From: Crassaminicella thermophila
Lineage (GTDB): Bacteria > Bacillota > Clostridia > Peptostreptococcales > Thermotaleaceae
Direction of reading: 5' to 3'
NCBI RefSeq assembly: GCF_008152325.1
Contig: NZ_CP042243.1
Location: forward strand, 2,237,026-2,301,025
Length of the DNA: 64,000 bases
The notes under the pieces are model-generated. The model had not been told where the DNA came from and searched no databases. It saw nothing but the letters and a program-made list of their open reading frames with translations. Position 1 is the stretch's first letter; the number at the start of each line of letters is the position of its first letter. Below, piece by piece: positions 24,231 through 34,517 of this stretch. The position numbers and the translations under genes are program-made.

Positions 24231-25145
24231 ATGAAGAAGCAATATAAGGCAGATTTGGCATTACTTATAGTAACACTCTCTTGGGGAATTTCATTTATTC
24301 TTACAAAAAATTCACTAGATGAACTATCTACTTTTAATTTTTTAGCAATTAGATTTTTAATTTCTGCAATAACCTCTGCCTTTATTTTTTATAAAAGAAT
24401 ATTAAAAATAGATAAAACTACACTAAAATATAGCATAATTATTGGATCTTTTATGTTTTTAGGCTATGCATTTCAAACTATTGGTCTAAATTTTACTACA
24501 GCATCTAAATCTGCTTTTATAAGCTGTTTATCTGTTGTATTTGTTCCAATCCTTTCAGCTTTTTTACTAAATAAAGTGCCAAAACCATCTTCTATTATAG
24601 GTGTTATATTGGCTACCTTTGGTTTAGCTCTACTAACACTTGATGGTGATCTAAACTTAAATATAGGTGATTTTTATACGTTTCTTTGCACCTTCTGTTT
24701 TGCTTTTCAGATTATAACTGTATCAAAATATGCAGTAAAAGTAGATGCAATCAATCTAGCCATCTTACAAATTGCTGTAGTAGGTATATTAAGTACAATT
24801 GTAAGTTTTCTATTTGAATCCCCTATCATTCCTACTGGTAAAGATGTATGGGTTAGTATTTTATTTTTAAGTTTTTTATGTACTTCTGGTGCATTCATCA
24901 TACAAAATACTGTGCAAAAATATACCACTGCTACACATACAGCTTTAATCTTTACAAGTGAACCTGTATTTGCTTCAATATTTGGATATTTAATAGCAGG
25001 AGAAATATTGAGTACACGAGGCTTTATCGGTGCTTTTTTAATTATTTCATCAATGCTGTTTGCTGAATTAGACTTTAACCTGTCATTTTTTAAGAATAAA
25101 ATATATGTTAAGAAAAAAACACCCATAGTAGCTAAAAAAAGATAA
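24231..25145 (+). CDS. DMT-superfamily (EamA) transporter
   Basis: A 304-residue membrane protein with two EamA repeats, about ten helices. Seen: LLIVTLSWGISFILTKNSL at the N-terminus, TASKSAFISCLSVVFVPIL, and in the second repeat TATHTALIFTSEPVFASIFGYLIAGE. It probably exports or imports a small metabolite or amino acid; substrate unknown. Ribosome site AGGAGG. A related but broken EamA gene lies at 51410-52267. Confidence 0.9.
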   Translation: MKKQYKADLALLIVTLSWGISFILTKNSLDELSTFNFLAIRFLISAITSAFIFYKRILKIDKTTLKYSIIIGSFMFLGYAFQTIGLNFTTASKSAFISCLSVVFVPILSAFLLNKVPKPSSIIGVILATFGLALLTLDGDLNLNIGDFYTFLCTFCFAFQIITVSKYAVKVDAINLAILQIAVVGILSTIVSFLFESPIIPTGKDVWVSILFLSFLCTSGAFIIQNTVQKYTTATHTALIFTSEPVFASIFGYLIAGEILSTRGFIGAFLIISSMLFAELDFNLSFFKNKIYVKKKTPIVAKKR

Positions 25146-25182
25146 CGCACTATGTATTTTCATAAATACATGGTGCGTTTTA
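25146..25182. terminator. Bidirectional terminator between the EamA gene and ysxC
   Basis: Arms AACGCAC-TATGTATT and AATACAT-GGTGCGTT pair imperfectly around a short loop, with T-rich sequence on the plus side. Confidence 0.7.
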
Positions 25183-25187
25183 AAAAT

Positions 25188-25811
25188 TTATTTTTCGGAT
25201 TCCTCTTCCTCAAAGTCAAAACCATTTACTCTAAAAACTTCAGTAAGCAGTTCCCAAAGCTCTTCTTTTCCTTCCCTGCTTTCTGAAGAAACAGGAATGA
25301 TAATATCTTCACTATTCATATTCAGTTCTTTTCTTATCAAATTTAATTGTTTTTGTCTCTGCCCTCTTTTAATCTTATCTAATTTTGTAGCAATGACAAT
25401 CCCATTAAATCCAAAGTGTTTTATCCAGCTATACATATGCTTATCCTGCTGAGTAGGAGCATGACGGATATCTACAAGCTGTATAACCTCTATCAAATTT
25501 TTCCTATTGTTTAAATACAAATCCATCATTTTACCCCATTGCTCTTTACTTGCCTTAGAAACTTTTGCATAGCCATATCCAGGCAAATCTACAAATCTAA
25601 ATTGACCATTAATATCATAAAAATTAATCGTTTGAGTTTTACCAGGACTTGAACTTGTTCTAGCAAGCTTTCTTCTATTTACTAAAAGATTAATAAGAGA
25701 TGATTTTCCTACATTTGATCTTCCAGCTAAAGCAATCTCTGGTAAATCATCTTTTGGATATTGTTCCATTTTTACAGCACTTATTACAATTTCTGCACTT
25801 TTAATCTTCAT
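25188..25811 (-). CDS. ysxC: Ribosome biogenesis GTPase YsxC/EngB
   Basis: A 207-residue GTPase of the EngB family, needed for large-subunit assembly. G1 is [11 protein letters not shown]3 [12 protein letters not shown]4 TKLDK. The start at 25811 lies inside the end of lon with AAAGGAAG upstream; an ATG 27 bp earlier is less well placed. Its 11-bp overlap with lon shows translational coupling, the conserved lon-ysxC pair of Firmicutes. Confidence 0.95.
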   Translation of the reverse strand: MKIKSAEIVISAVKMEQYPKDDLPEIALAGRSNVGKSSLINLLVNRRKLARTSSSPGKTQTINFYDINGQFRFVDLPGYGYAKVSKASKEQWGKMMDLYLNNRKNLIEVIQLVDIRHAPTQQDKHMYSWIKHFGFNGIVIATKLDKIKRGQRQKQLNLIRKELNMNSEDIIIPVSSESREGKEELWELLTEVFRVNGFDFEEEESEK

Positions 25812-28149
25812 TTGTTTCTTCCTTTCGAACCAATGCATGAGCTAATACTTGTTCCATATTTTCAACTAGCACAAATGTTAATTTTTTCTTTACATTTTCA
25901 GGAATTTCTTCTATATCTTTTTCATTATCTATTGGTAGTAAAATTTTACTTATTCCTGCTCTATTTGCTGCTAATACTTTTTCTTTTATTCCTCCTACAG
26001 GTAAAACTCTTCCTCTTAATGTTATTTCTCCTGTCATAGCTACATTTTTATCTACTGGAATTTTTGTAAGCTCTGAAATTACTGCTGTTGCCATAGTAAT
26101 ACCTGCAGAAGGTCCATCCTTTGGAATTGCTCCTTCAGGAATATGTATATGCATATCCAATGTTTGATAAAAATCTTCTTGTATATTTAAATCTTGAATC
26201 TTGGATCTAATATAACTTATACCTGCTTTTGCAGACTCTTTCATTACATCTCCTAATTGTCCAGTAAGCACAAGCTTTCCATTTCCTTTCATTGTTGTTA
26301 CTTCAATAGAAAGCGTCTCTCCTCCAACCCTTGTCCATGCAAGACCTGTTGCAATACCAATTTCATGACTTTCTTTTATTTTATCGTATCTGAATCGTTT
26401 TCTACCAAGATAATTACTTAAATTTTTGGTATTAATTCTAATAATTTTAATCTTTCTTTCAACAATTTTCTTTGCAGCTTTCCTACATAATGTAGCTAAC
26501 TGTCTTTCTAAATTTCTAACACCTGATTCTCTTGTATAATAATTTATCACATCACGAATAGTTTGTTCTGATATCTGAAGGTTACTTTTCTTAAGTCCAT
26601 GTTCCTTTATTTGCTTAGGTAATAGATATCTCTCTGCAATTTTTAACTTCTCTTCTTCTGTGTATCCAGATACTTCTATAACTTCCATTCTATCTAGTAG
26701 TGGTCTTGGAATTGTCTCTAAACTGTTTGCTGTCGTTATAAACATAACTTTAGATAAATCAAAAGGAACCTCTAAGTAGTGATCTGTAAATTCTTTGTTT
26801 TGCTCTGGATCTAGTACTTCTAATAACGCAGAAGCAGGATCCCCTCTAAAATCATGGCTTAATTTATCAATCTCATCAAATAAAAATACAGGATTTTTAG
26901 AACCAGCCTCTTTTATTGCAGACATTATTCTTCCTGGTATAGCCCCTACATAGGTTCTTCTATGACCTCTTATCTCTGCCTCGTCTCTAACTCCTCCTAG
27001 AGACATCCTTACAAATTTTCTATTCAACGATTTTGCAATAGATTTTGCTATAGAAGTTTTTCCAACTCCAGGAGGTCCTACTAAACAAAGTATCGGTCCC
27101 TTCATATTTTTAGCAAGTTGTCTAATAGCTAAGTATTCTAAAATTCTCTCTTTCACATCTTTTAATCCATAATGCTCTTCATCTAGTATAACCTTTGCTT
27201 TTCTTATATCTATTCTATCTTTTGTTTGTTTAGCCCAAGGCAAATCTAAAATCCATTCTACATAATTTCTAATAACACCGCTTTCTGCAGAGTTTGGAGA
27301 TAATCTAGAAAGTCTATCTAATTCTTTATTAACCTTCTTTTCTACATCTTTAGGAAGCTTGGCTTTTTTCATTTTTTCCTTATATTCATCTACTTCTTCA
27401 TAAAGGCTTCCTTCTTCTCCTAATTCTTCTTGAATAGCCTTAAGCTGCTCTTTTAAATAGTACTCTTTTTGAACTTTATTAATTTGCTTTTTTACCCTAC
27501 TAGTAATATCTCTCTCAATTTCTAGTACCTCTATTTCTCTTAAAAGAATTTTATAAAGTACCTCTAAACGCTCTTTTGGATCAAATGCATCTAGTATTTC
27601 TTGCTTTTGTTCAATTTTTAATATCATATGAGAAGCAATAACATCAGCAAGTCTACCCGGTTCCTCAATAGTTGTTATATTCATAAATACTTCTGGAGAA
27701 ATTCGATTACTAACACTTATGTATTCCTCAAAGGCATTTGTAACTGTTCTCATAAATGCCTCAAGTTCCTTGTCAATCTCTATTTCTTCTTCATAAAGTT
27801 CTTCCTCTACTTCACACTTAAAAAAAGGATCTTCTTGTAATATTTCTACAATTTTTGCTCTGCTTATTCCTTCTACCAATACTCTTATTGCATCTCCTGG
27901 CAGCTTTAACATTTGTTTAATCTTTGCTATGGTACCAACTTCATAAAAATCATCTGGTGTTGGTAAGTCCATTTCCGCTTCTTTTTGTGTTGTTAAAAAA
28001 ATTAATTGATCATTAACCATAGCCTCTTCTAATGCATTTACTGACTTTTCTCTTCCTACATCAAAATGTAGAACCATATATGGAAAAACTGAAAGACCTC
28101 TAAGTGGAATCAAGGGCAATTCATGTTTTTTCACTTTTTTGTCTCCCAC
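25801..28149 (-). CDS. lon: ATP-dependent protease Lon
   Basis: About 782 residues. N-terminal LON substrate domain (about 10-200), AAA+ module with Walker [14 protein letters not shown] and Walker [10 protein letters not shown], and protease domain with catalytic Ser in [14 protein letters not shown] and a conserved Lys later. I choose GTG at 28149, nine bases after AAGGAG; a TTG at 28158 directly abuts that ribosome site. It degrades damaged and regulatory proteins. Here the lon-ysxC unit is more than 30 kb from tig-clpP-clpX, with which it is often contiguous. Confidence 0.95.
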   Translation of the reverse strand: MGDKKVKKHELPLIPLRGLSVFPYMVLHFDVGREKSVNALEEAMVNDQLIFLTTQKEAEMDLPTPDDFYEVGTIAKIKQMLKLPGDAIRVLVEGISRAKIVEILQEDPFFKCEVEEELYEEEIEIDKELEAFMRTVTNAFEEYISVSNRISPEVFMNITTIEEPGRLADVIASHMILKIEQKQEILDAFDPKERLEVLYKILLREIEVLEIERDITSRVKKQINKVQKEYYLKEQLKAIQEELGEEGSLYEEVDEYKEKMKKAKLPKDVEKKVNKELDRLSRLSPNSAESGVIRNYVEWILDLPWAKQTKDRIDIRKAKVILDEEHYGLKDVKERILEYLAIRQLAKNMKGPILCLVGPPGVGKTSIAKSIAKSLNRKFVRMSLGGVRDEAEIRGHRRTYVGAIPGRIMSAIKEAGSKNPVFLFDEIDKLSHDFRGDPASALLEVLDPEQNKEFTDHYLEVPFDLSKVMFITTANSLETIPRPLLDRMEVIEVSGYTEEEKLKIAERYLLPKQIKEHGLKKSNLQISEQTIRDVINYYTRESGVRNLERQLATLCRKAAKKIVERKIKIIRINTKNLSNYLGRKRFRYDKIKESHEIGIATGLAWTRVGGETLSIEVTTMKGNGKLVLTGQLGDVMKESAKAGISYIRSKIQDLNIQEDFYQTLDMHIHIPEGAIPKDGPSAGITMATAVISELTKIPVDKNVAMTGEITLRGRVLPVGGIKEKVLAANRAGISKILLPIDNEKDIEEIPENVKKKLTFVLVENMEQVLAHALVRKEETNED

Positions 28150-28288
28150 TATTATCAACTCCTTGTTATGTACACTAACATAATTATTTTTTGTAATTTA
28201 AAGGAATTTATTCTATTTTATATATACAAGCGTTTTTCTTACAATACACTATTATATAGAAAGCATCTCCTTTTTTCAATATAATCTG

Positions 28289-29980
28289 TCATTGCTTATC
28301 TTCTACATGCTTTAAGTATTCCTCTATTTTTTCTGTAACCTTTTTAACACATCCATCGTCAAAAGGTGAATCTAATTTAGCAAGCTTCACAAGCCCTAAA
28401 AAAGACTTACTTCCTCCAGCTTGACATAAAGCTAAATAATCCTTCCACGCTCTATCCCAATTTTCTCTAGATTTTATAAAAAACTGAAACGCACAAATTC
28501 CAGCTAATGTATAATCAATATAATAAAATGGATTTTTAAAAATATGTCCTTGCTGATGCCAATATCCACCTCTTTCTAAATAATCATTTTCATCATAACT
28601 TCTATGAGGTAAGTATTTTTTTTCAATTTCTCTCCATACAGCTTTTCTTTCACTTATCTGCATTTTAGGATTTGCATAAATAACATGTTGAAATTCATCT
28701 ACTGTTACTCCATAAGGAATAAACAACAAAGACTCTGTCAAATGAGCAAATTTATACTTATCTGCATTTTCTTCAAAAAATAGATGCATCCATGGCCACG
28801 TAAAAAACTCCATACTCATAGAATGGATTTCACAAGCATCTAGAGTTGGAAAACTATATTCAGGTATTACATAATTTCTGCTTTCATACATTTGAAAGGC
28901 ATGTCCTGCTTCATGGGTTAATACATCAATGTCATCACTTGTTCCATTAAAATTTGAAAAAATAAAAGGCATCTTATAACTTGGAATATATGTACAATAT
29001 CCACCTGGTGATTTCCCCTCTTTGCTTAAAAGGTCCATAAGTTCATTTTGAAGCATATACTCAAAAAATACTTTTGTTTCTTTTGAAAGCTCTTCATACA
29101 TTTTTTTACCATATTCAATAATACCTTTAACATCTTTTTTAGGTTTTGCATTTCCATCCTTAAAATTTAAAAGCTCATCATAGTAATTCAATTTACTTAG
29201 TCCTAATCGTACTCTTTGCTTTTCTCTTAATTTTGTTGCTAAAGGTACAATTTCTTTTTTAACTTGGTTTCTAAAGCTTTCTACATGTTCTACACCATAA
29301 TCAATTCTAAGCATACGTGCATATCCTAATTGTATAAAATTTTCATATCCTAGCTTTTGTGCTATCGTCGTCCTTACATTAACAAGTCTGTCATAAATAT
29401 CATCAAATTTTTCTTCATTCTCCTTAAAAAAACTATATTTTGCCTCACTAGCCTTTTTTCTTGTATCTCTATCTATACTCATTTCAAAAGGTCTCATTTG
29501 AGGTAAATTTCTATATGCTCCATTAAAATAAATTTTTGCAGAAGATAATAACTTGGTATATTCACTCATTAATTTATTTTCTAATTGTAAATCATCAATA
29601 ACTTCTGAAGAAAAAGTATTTATTTTTAACTTAGCAATGTTAAAAAGCTGCTCTCCCCACTTTTTCTTTAAATAATCTTTATATTTTGAAACAATTAATG
29701 CATTATAATATTTTGAAACTAATCCTTCATAAATAGGTTTATTTTCATCAAAAAAGTTTTGTTCTTCTTCATATATAGGATCTTTCGTATCTATAGAATG
29801 TCTTATATAAGCAATTTGTTCCATAGACTCAAAGTGATTTCTTAATTCATTTATCTTTACCAATAATTCGTCTTGCAGTTTATAATCTTGTGCAGAAGTA
29901 AACTTACTGAGTAATATGTTAAATTCCTTTTCAATTTCTTTTATATTTGGTCTTTTATATACCCATTGATTAAATTTCAT
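28289..29980 (-). CDS. M3-family oligoendopeptidase (PepF-like)
   Basis: A 563-residue cytoplasmic zinc metallopeptidase that cleaves short peptides. The zinc site is seen in VLTHEAGHAFQMYE, with the third ligand Glu in DACEIHSMSMEFF. The N-terminus is helical and the length is normal for M3 oligoendopeptidases of Firmicutes. Its start overlaps the 3' end of the eutH-like gene by 11 bp, so the two are cotranscribed, an association whose meaning is not evident. Confidence 0.9.
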   Translation of the reverse strand: MKFNQWVYKRPNIKEIEKEFNILLSKFTSAQDYKLQDELLVKINELRNHFESMEQIAYIRHSIDTKDPIYEEEQNFFDENKPIYEGLVSKYYNALIVSKYKDYLKKKWGEQLFNIAKLKINTFSSEVIDDLQLENKLMSEYTKLLSSAKIYFNGAYRNLPQMRPFEMSIDRDTRKKASEAKYSFFKENEEKFDDIYDRLVNVRTTIAQKLGYENFIQLGYARMLRIDYGVEHVESFRNQVKKEIVPLATKLREKQRVRLGLSKLNYYDELLNFKDGNAKPKKDVKGIIEYGKKMYEELSKETKVFFEYMLQNELMDLLSKEGKSPGGYCTYIPSYKMPFIFSNFNGTSDDIDVLTHEAGHAFQMYESRNYVIPEYSFPTLDACEIHSMSMEFFTWPWMHLFFEENADKYKFAHLTESLLFIPYGVTVDEFQHVIYANPKMQISERKAVWREIEKKYLPHRSYDENDYLERGGYWHQQGHIFKNPFYYIDYTLAGICAFQFFIKSRENWDRAWKDYLALCQAGGSKSFLGLVKLAKLDSPFDDGCVKKVTEKIEEYLKHVEDKQ

Positions 29981-31085
29981 ATTTCACCTTCCTATTAACT
30001 ATTTTTTTATTATTCTCATTAGGAATGAAAAAGTATGCAATAAAAATTGCTGAAACACCCGAAACTAATTTCCCAATAATTACTGGCAAAATCATATCTT
30101 TACTAATTCCAGCTGTAAATCCTAAATGACTTCCAAATACAAATGCTCCGCTTACAGCAAAAGCTACATTCAATATTTTCCCTTTATTATCCATATCTTT
30201 TAATATGCCAAACATAGGAATACAATGAGCAAGTGAAGAAAGTAATCCAATTACTGCTATATGACTAATTCCAATAAACTCTCCTACCTTCATAATCGGA
30301 TCTTTAAATGTTTTTTGAATGAAGTATACCATAGGAAAGGCACCTGCCAATACAATTGCAATTGACCCTACAATTTTAATTCCTTCTGATATAGGCGCCA
30401 TTCCTGGTATTAAAATGATTCCAGTTAAAGTTTCTATAATAATTGCAGCTGTTCCTAATGTAATTAAACCAATAACAAAATTTCCAAACTTAGTAAAAAC
30501 TTTAATGCTCTTTTCTGGAATCTTCCATAAAGCAATCCCAATCAATCCTGCAACCACTATTATAGGAACTAGATTATGCATAAGCATCCTCCAGCTAAAT
30601 CCTGCTACTATTCCTCCTACGAAACTTCCAATAGGAACTGCAATAAGCCCTGCTAAAACACCTTTAGCTAAAAATTCATGATCCTCTTTTTCTATGATTC
30701 CTAATGCAACAGGAATTGTAAAACAAAAGGTAGGTCCCATAATTGTTCCAAGTATTAATCCAGAAAATAGTCCAATTTCCTTTGTACTCGCTAATGCTAG
30801 AGCAAGAGAATATCCTCCCATATCACTTGCTAAAAGAGTTGTTGCAAAAATAGAAGGGTCTGCCCCCAAAAAAGTATAGATAGGTACAATCACAGGTCTT
30901 AAAATTCTCGCAATAACAGGTGCTAACGATACTGCTCCAATCATAGAAAGTGCTAATGGTCCCATTGCCATAAAACCATTCTCAAATTTCTCTGCATATC
31001 CAAATTTATTCCCTATTATTTTATCTATTGCTCCAACAAGCATAAAAAAAGTCATAAAATATACAATCATTTTTTCTATATTCAT
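29970..31085 (-). CDS. EutH-family permease
   Basis: A 371-residue membrane protein of the EutH family (putative ethanolamine permease). About ten helices. Family segments visible: NGFMAMGPLALSMIGAVSLAP, FATTLLASDMGGYSLA and SGAFVFGSHLGFTAG. I start it at 31085, where a run of GGGGGGGT acts as ribosome site; an ATG at 31106 is also in frame. No ethanolamine ammonia-lyase, microcompartment or EutVW genes are in the window, so ethanolamine use cannot be assumed. Confidence 0.85.
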   Translation of the reverse strand: MNIEKMIVYFMTFFMLVGAIDKIIGNKFGYAEKFENGFMAMGPLALSMIGAVSLAPVIARILRPVIVPIYTFLGADPSIFATTLLASDMGGYSLALALASTKEIGLFSGLILGTIMGPTFCFTIPVALGIIEKEDHEFLAKGVLAGLIAVPIGSFVGGIVAGFSWRMLMHNLVPIIVVAGLIGIALWKIPEKSIKVFTKFGNFVIGLITLGTAAIIIETLTGIILIPGMAPISEGIKIVGSIAIVLAGAFPMVYFIQKTFKDPIMKVGEFIGISHIAVIGLLSSLAHCIPMFGILKDMDNKGKILNVAFAVSGAFVFGSHLGFTAGISKDMILPVIIGKLVSGVSAIFIAYFFIPNENNKKIVNRKVKYEI

Positions 31086-31187
31086 TTTTACCCCCCCATA
31101 AACCATTCATAATTTCAATACATATATTATAATCCATTCATTCTATTCAAACCAATAGTATTTCTTTTTTTCTCTCAAAATTTATCC

Positions 31188-31216
31188 TTGTAAGTCTTTT
31201 GAAATAGTAGTATCAT
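31188..31216 (+). promoter_or_regulatory. Promoter of the TPP riboswitch
   Basis: TTGTAA, 17-bp spacer, TATCAT, ending about 24 bp before the riboswitch. Moderately good sigma-A match. Confidence 0.55.
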
Positions 31217-31239
31217 AAAGTCAAACAAGATATTCTTTA

Positions 31240-31330
31240 AGCTAGGGGAGTTGGTAAAACCAGCTGAGAGTAAGAATGTTGATTCTTTGACCCTTGACCT
31301 GACCTGGATAATGCCAGCGTAGGGAAGCAA
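31240..31330 (+). promoter_or_regulatory. TPP (THI-box) riboswitch
   Basis: Core elements of the thi box in order: AGGGGAG, CAGCTGAGAG, the variable stem AAGAATG..ATTCTTT, ACCCTTGACCTGACCTGG, ATAATGCCAGCGTAGGGA. A terminator follows at 31359. It points toward thiD-thiE, but a decayed IS110 element now lies between. Confidence 0.95.
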
Positions 31331-31358
31331 TGTTTTTATTACTTTTAGAAAACATACT

Positions 31359-31390
31359 GCACAAATCCTTGCTGGATTTGTGCTTTTTTA
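31359..31390 (+). terminator. Terminator of the TPP riboswitch
   Basis: GCACAAATCC and GGATTTGTGC flank TTGCT, followed by TTTTTTA. Expression-platform position. Confidence 0.88.
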
Positions 31391-31529
31391 TTTTGAAACT
31401 TAAGAAAGACCAACTATAAAAAGTCAATAGTAAAAAAGAAAAAATTTTAATTAAATTGGTGAATAAAAATGCATGACAAAAAGACCTGCGTGAGGCAAGT
31501 ATAAGTAAAAATATGGGAAATAATATCAA

Positions 31530-32765
31530 TTACTCGTTATTAGGTAGTCTCACCTCATAAGGACAATTATTTTTTAAAATAGCATGAATTGTGTAGCAAA
31601 GTTTACGAGCGACAGCTCCAATAGCCGTTAGGTGATGTTTTCCTTCTGAACGTTTCTTCTGGTAAAAAGCTTTAAAAACAGGGTCACAGTTAGAGGTAAC
31701 TAAAGCAGCACTAAAGAGAGCCTTTCTAAGATAGGGCGATCCACGTTTACTCATTTTGTTATTTGTACTTTTGATATTCACCAGATTGTGAAACAGAAGC
31801 ATCAATTCCAGCATAAGCAACAAGCTTTTGAAGGGTTTGAAAAATCTTGAGATATCACCTATTTCGCCAAGTATAGTTGCAGCTGTTACGTTGCCAATAC
31901 CAGGTATTGTAGTAATAGGAGAATTGATTTTTATCAAGTAAAAGTGTTTATTTGCTTTTTCTATATCTTTTGACCTGACTTTCAATAAAGTTAATCTGCT
32001 CAATTAATAGTTTTTAATTGAAGAGCAAAAGCTATCTAAACAAAAAGCTTATACCAAAAAGAATTTTTTTAGCTACACGAGAAAGTTGTTTGATTTTTAT
32101 TAGTAGCAAATTTTTTTTCATAGTGATTTCAGATAAAAACTTTTGTCTAACTTTTTCAGATGAAATATTTTTCGAAATCACTTGGAGAGCTGAAATGAAG
32201 CAAAAATTTCCTTTTGATGTTTGTCCAAAAAATATCAGAAAAAGATAGATTGATATTCAGGAAAAAAACTTGGTCTAAGACACAAATGGTTTTTACGTTT
32301 AAGGTCACCTATAGAACTGATGAGATAGTTTCTAAAAGCGAGAAAGGTTGCGAAGTGATATGGTATTTTTCATCGGCTAAGGAAGTTTCCAGAAAAATCA
32401 CCATAACGAATAAGATCTGCAATTAAAAACAGAATCAATGATATCTGTTTTTACGCTTTCTGATTTCAATACCTTTTACGCCAACCATCAGTTTGGATAG
32501 GGTTTACAACATGAATGACAAAACCTTTTTCCACAAGAAATGAGTAAATGGATAACCAATAGTGACCAGTAGCTTCCATACCTATTTCAACATCATTAAC
32601 AGATCTAATGAAATTGTTTAACTTAGTAATTAAGCTTTCACCACCATTTGTAGTATTTGAAAAGGAAAAAGCCTTAAAAATAATTTTTCCTTTTTCATTT
32701 ATTAGCGAAGCTACATGATTGTTTTTTCCAATATCAATACCTAAATAAAACATTTCCATCACCAC
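31530..32765 (-). pseudogene. IS110-family transposase, frameshifted
   Basis: The N-terminal DEDD part is open from 32765 to 32466 (FYLGIDIGKNNHVASLI, EATGHYWLSIYSFL, HVVNPIQTDGWRK) and the C-terminal IS116/IS110 domain from 32003 to 31530 (TTIPGIGNVTAATILGEIGD, SKRGSPYLRKALF). The 460 bp between them still reads as transposase in shifting frames (ADLIRYGDF, GDLKRKTICVLDQ, FFPEYQSIF), broken by several stops and indels. The damage is therefore scattered decay of one gene, not a second insertion. It cannot make an active recombinase. Confidence 0.88.
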
Positions 32766-32990
32766 TATAAATTTATTTTAGATAGTTCCTCTAATCTGAT
32801 AAACGTTACCGCCTTGTTGCATATTCGAAGTACTAAACTTATTAGTCAACATCCAACTTATTCGTAATCTGTTTATCAGACAGAGGTGTCAGTCTTTCAA
32901 GTACGAGGTCTTACCTCAAGGAGACTACGACATCACTCTATCTAATATTTTGATTATACTCTTTTTTGTATAATCTTTCAGCTAATAAAG
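32766..32990 (-). other. IS110 upstream noncoding end, possible bridge-RNA region
   Basis: About 225 bp without an ORF upstream of the decayed transposase. In IS110-group elements the noncoding end before the transposase encodes the bridge RNA. Seen here are the inverted repeat GATTATAC/GTATAATC (32952-32975) and further short complementary segments around GACAGAGGTGTC and GAGGTCTTACCTC. Function is inferred by position only, and the host element is dead. Confidence 0.35.
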
Positions 32991-33041
32991 GATTATAGGT
33001 TGCCTTTATTAACCTAAATATAGTATACAAGGAGAAATACA

Positions 33042-33848
33042 ATGAAACATTGTTTAACTATTGCAGGATCTGATAGCAGCGGTGGTGCAGGAATCCAAGG
33101 GGATCTAAAAACATTTTCAGCTCATGCTACATTTGGTATGAGTGTCATTACAGCTGTTACAGCTCAAAATACCCAAGGAGTCTTTGATGTTGAAGATATG
33201 AATCCTTCAATCATCGCTAATCAAATTGAGGCAATTTTTGATGATATTGTTGTTCATGCAATCAAAATTGGCATGGTCTCTAAAATAGAAACTATTGAAG
33301 TGATTGCAAAGACACTAAAAAAATATTCATTACCTCCATTGGTTTTAGATCCTGTTATGATTTCAAAAAGTGGATATAATTTATTAAAACCAGAAGCAAA
33401 AAAAGCACTTATTGAAAAATTATTTCCTATGGCTACTTTAATTACTCCAAATTTACCAGAAACAGAAGAAATTTTAGGCTATAAAATAAAAAACCTAGAA
33501 GTTATGAAGCAAGCAGCAAAAGATTTACATAGTCTTGGTCCAGACTATATATTAGTAAAAGGTGGCCACTTAGCTTATACTGCAACAGATATTTTATATG
33601 ATGGAAAAAATTTTTATTCATTTAAACAAGAAAGAATCAAAACAACCCATACACATGGAACTGGATGTAGCTTATCATCAGCTATTACTGCTAATTTAGC
33701 AAAAGGATTCCCAATGACCAAAGCTGTAAAAGCAGCAAAAGAATATATTACAACTGCAATATTGCATGGATTCCCTATTGGAAAAGGAGTAGGCCCAACC
33801 CATCATTTCTATGAACTTTATAAAAAGGCAGGTATACAATATGAATAA
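33042..33848 (+). CDS. thiD: Hydroxymethylpyrimidine/phosphomethylpyrimidine kinase
   Basis: A 268-residue ribokinase-fold enzyme that phosphorylates HMP and HMP-phosphate in thiamine synthesis. Signatures: TIAGSDSSGGAGIQGDLKTF at the N-terminus, VLDPVMISKSG, and the anion hole THGTGCSLSSAI. Ribosome site AAGGAG. It overlaps thiE by 8 bp. It was presumably controlled by the TPP riboswitch at 31240, now cut off by an IS110 remnant. A TATAAT-like box at 32969-32974 could supply a new promoter, but its -35 region is poor. Confidence 0.95.
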   Translation: MKHCLTIAGSDSSGGAGIQGDLKTFSAHATFGMSVITAVTAQNTQGVFDVEDMNPSIIANQIEAIFDDIVVHAIKIGMVSKIETIEVIAKTLKKYSLPPLVLDPVMISKSGYNLLKPEAKKALIEKLFPMATLITPNLPETEEILGYKIKNLEVMKQAAKDLHSLGPDYILVKGGHLAYTATDILYDGKNFYSFKQERIKTTHTHGTGCSLSSAITANLAKGFPMTKAVKAAKEYITTAILHGFPIGKGVGPTHHFYELYKKAGIQYE

Positions 33849-34470
33849 TAAAATCGATAAGGCCATTTATTTAGTTACAGATGATTCCAAAATGGATTTT
33901 GATACCCTTTATGAAAAGGTTATATTAGCCTTAAAGGGTGGCATAAATATCTTACAATTAAGAGAAAAAAAATCTTCTTCTAAAGTTTTTTATGAACACG
34001 CATTAAAGATGAAAACATTATGTAAAAAATATAATGTTCCCCTTATCATAAATGATCGTTTAGACATTGCTCAAGCTGTTGATGCCGATGGTGTTCATTT
34101 AGGTCAAAACGATTTACCTTTAACTATTGCGCGAAAAATTTTAGGTCCAAAAAAAATAATTGGTATTTCTGCAAGAACTGTTGAAGATGCGTTAAATGCC
34201 CAAAATAATGGTGCTACATATCTCGGTGTGGGAGCAGTATTTCCTACAAATACAAAAGAAGATGCAAAAGTCATTTCAGAAAAAGAATTTAATACTATTC
34301 GATCTTTTGTATCTATTCCTATTATAGGTATTGGTGGTATTACTTTAGATAATGCTTCTGAGATTATAAACCGTGGCGTAGACGGAATTGCTGTAGTTTC
34401 TGCAATATTAGATCAAAAAAATCCAAAAGAAGCTACTAAAAGCTTAAAGCATTTATTTGATATTGTTTAA
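33841..34470 (+). CDS. thiE: Thiamine-phosphate synthase
   Basis: A 209-residue TIM-barrel enzyme that joins HMP-PP and thiazole phosphate. Seen: LQLREKKSS, LIINDRLDIAQAVDADGVHLGQNDLP, IGISARTVEDA, and GGITLDNASEI near the end. Start chosen at 33841 with AGGTATACAAT upstream; an in-frame ATG at 33811 lies within thiD without a ribosome site. Only thiD and thiE are present, so the thiazole moiety must come from elsewhere in the genome or from salvage. Confidence 0.95.
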   Translation: MNNKIDKAIYLVTDDSKMDFDTLYEKVILALKGGINILQLREKKSSSKVFYEHALKMKTLCKKYNVPLIINDRLDIAQAVDADGVHLGQNDLPLTIARKILGPKKIIGISARTVEDALNAQNNGATYLGVGAVFPTNTKEDAKVISEKEFNTIRSFVSIPIIGIGGITLDNASEIINRGVDGIAVVSAILDQKNPKEATKSLKHLFDIV

Positions 34471-34476
34471 ATAATG

Positions 34477-34512
34477 AAAGCCCCTAGTATCCTAAAATAT
34501 TAGGGGCTTTTA
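34477..34512. terminator. Bidirectional terminator between thiE and metT
   Basis: AAAGCCCCTA and TAGGGGCTTTT arms around an AT-rich loop with further partial pairing. Lies between convergent genes. Confidence 0.85.
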
Positions 34513-34517
34513 TAAAT

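Larger units (their letters stand above)
31430..32990 (-). mobile_element. Decayed IS110-family insertion sequence (ends approximate)
   Basis: Bounded by the TPP riboswitch terminator on the left and the thiD leader on the right, it contains one degenerate IS110-type transposase on the minus strand. IS110 elements lack terminal inverted repeats, so the exact ends cannot be fixed by eye; I place them where the thi leader sequence seems to stop and resume. It separates the riboswitch from thiD by about 1.6 kb. Confidence 0.7.

Noticed and set aside
31430-33000. An insertion of unrelated DNA within the IS110 transposase, between its two open parts
   Set aside because: Translating the 460-bp middle in shifting frames gives transposase-like segments such as ADLIRYGDF and GDLKRKTICVLDQ, so it is the same gene with several frameshifts.
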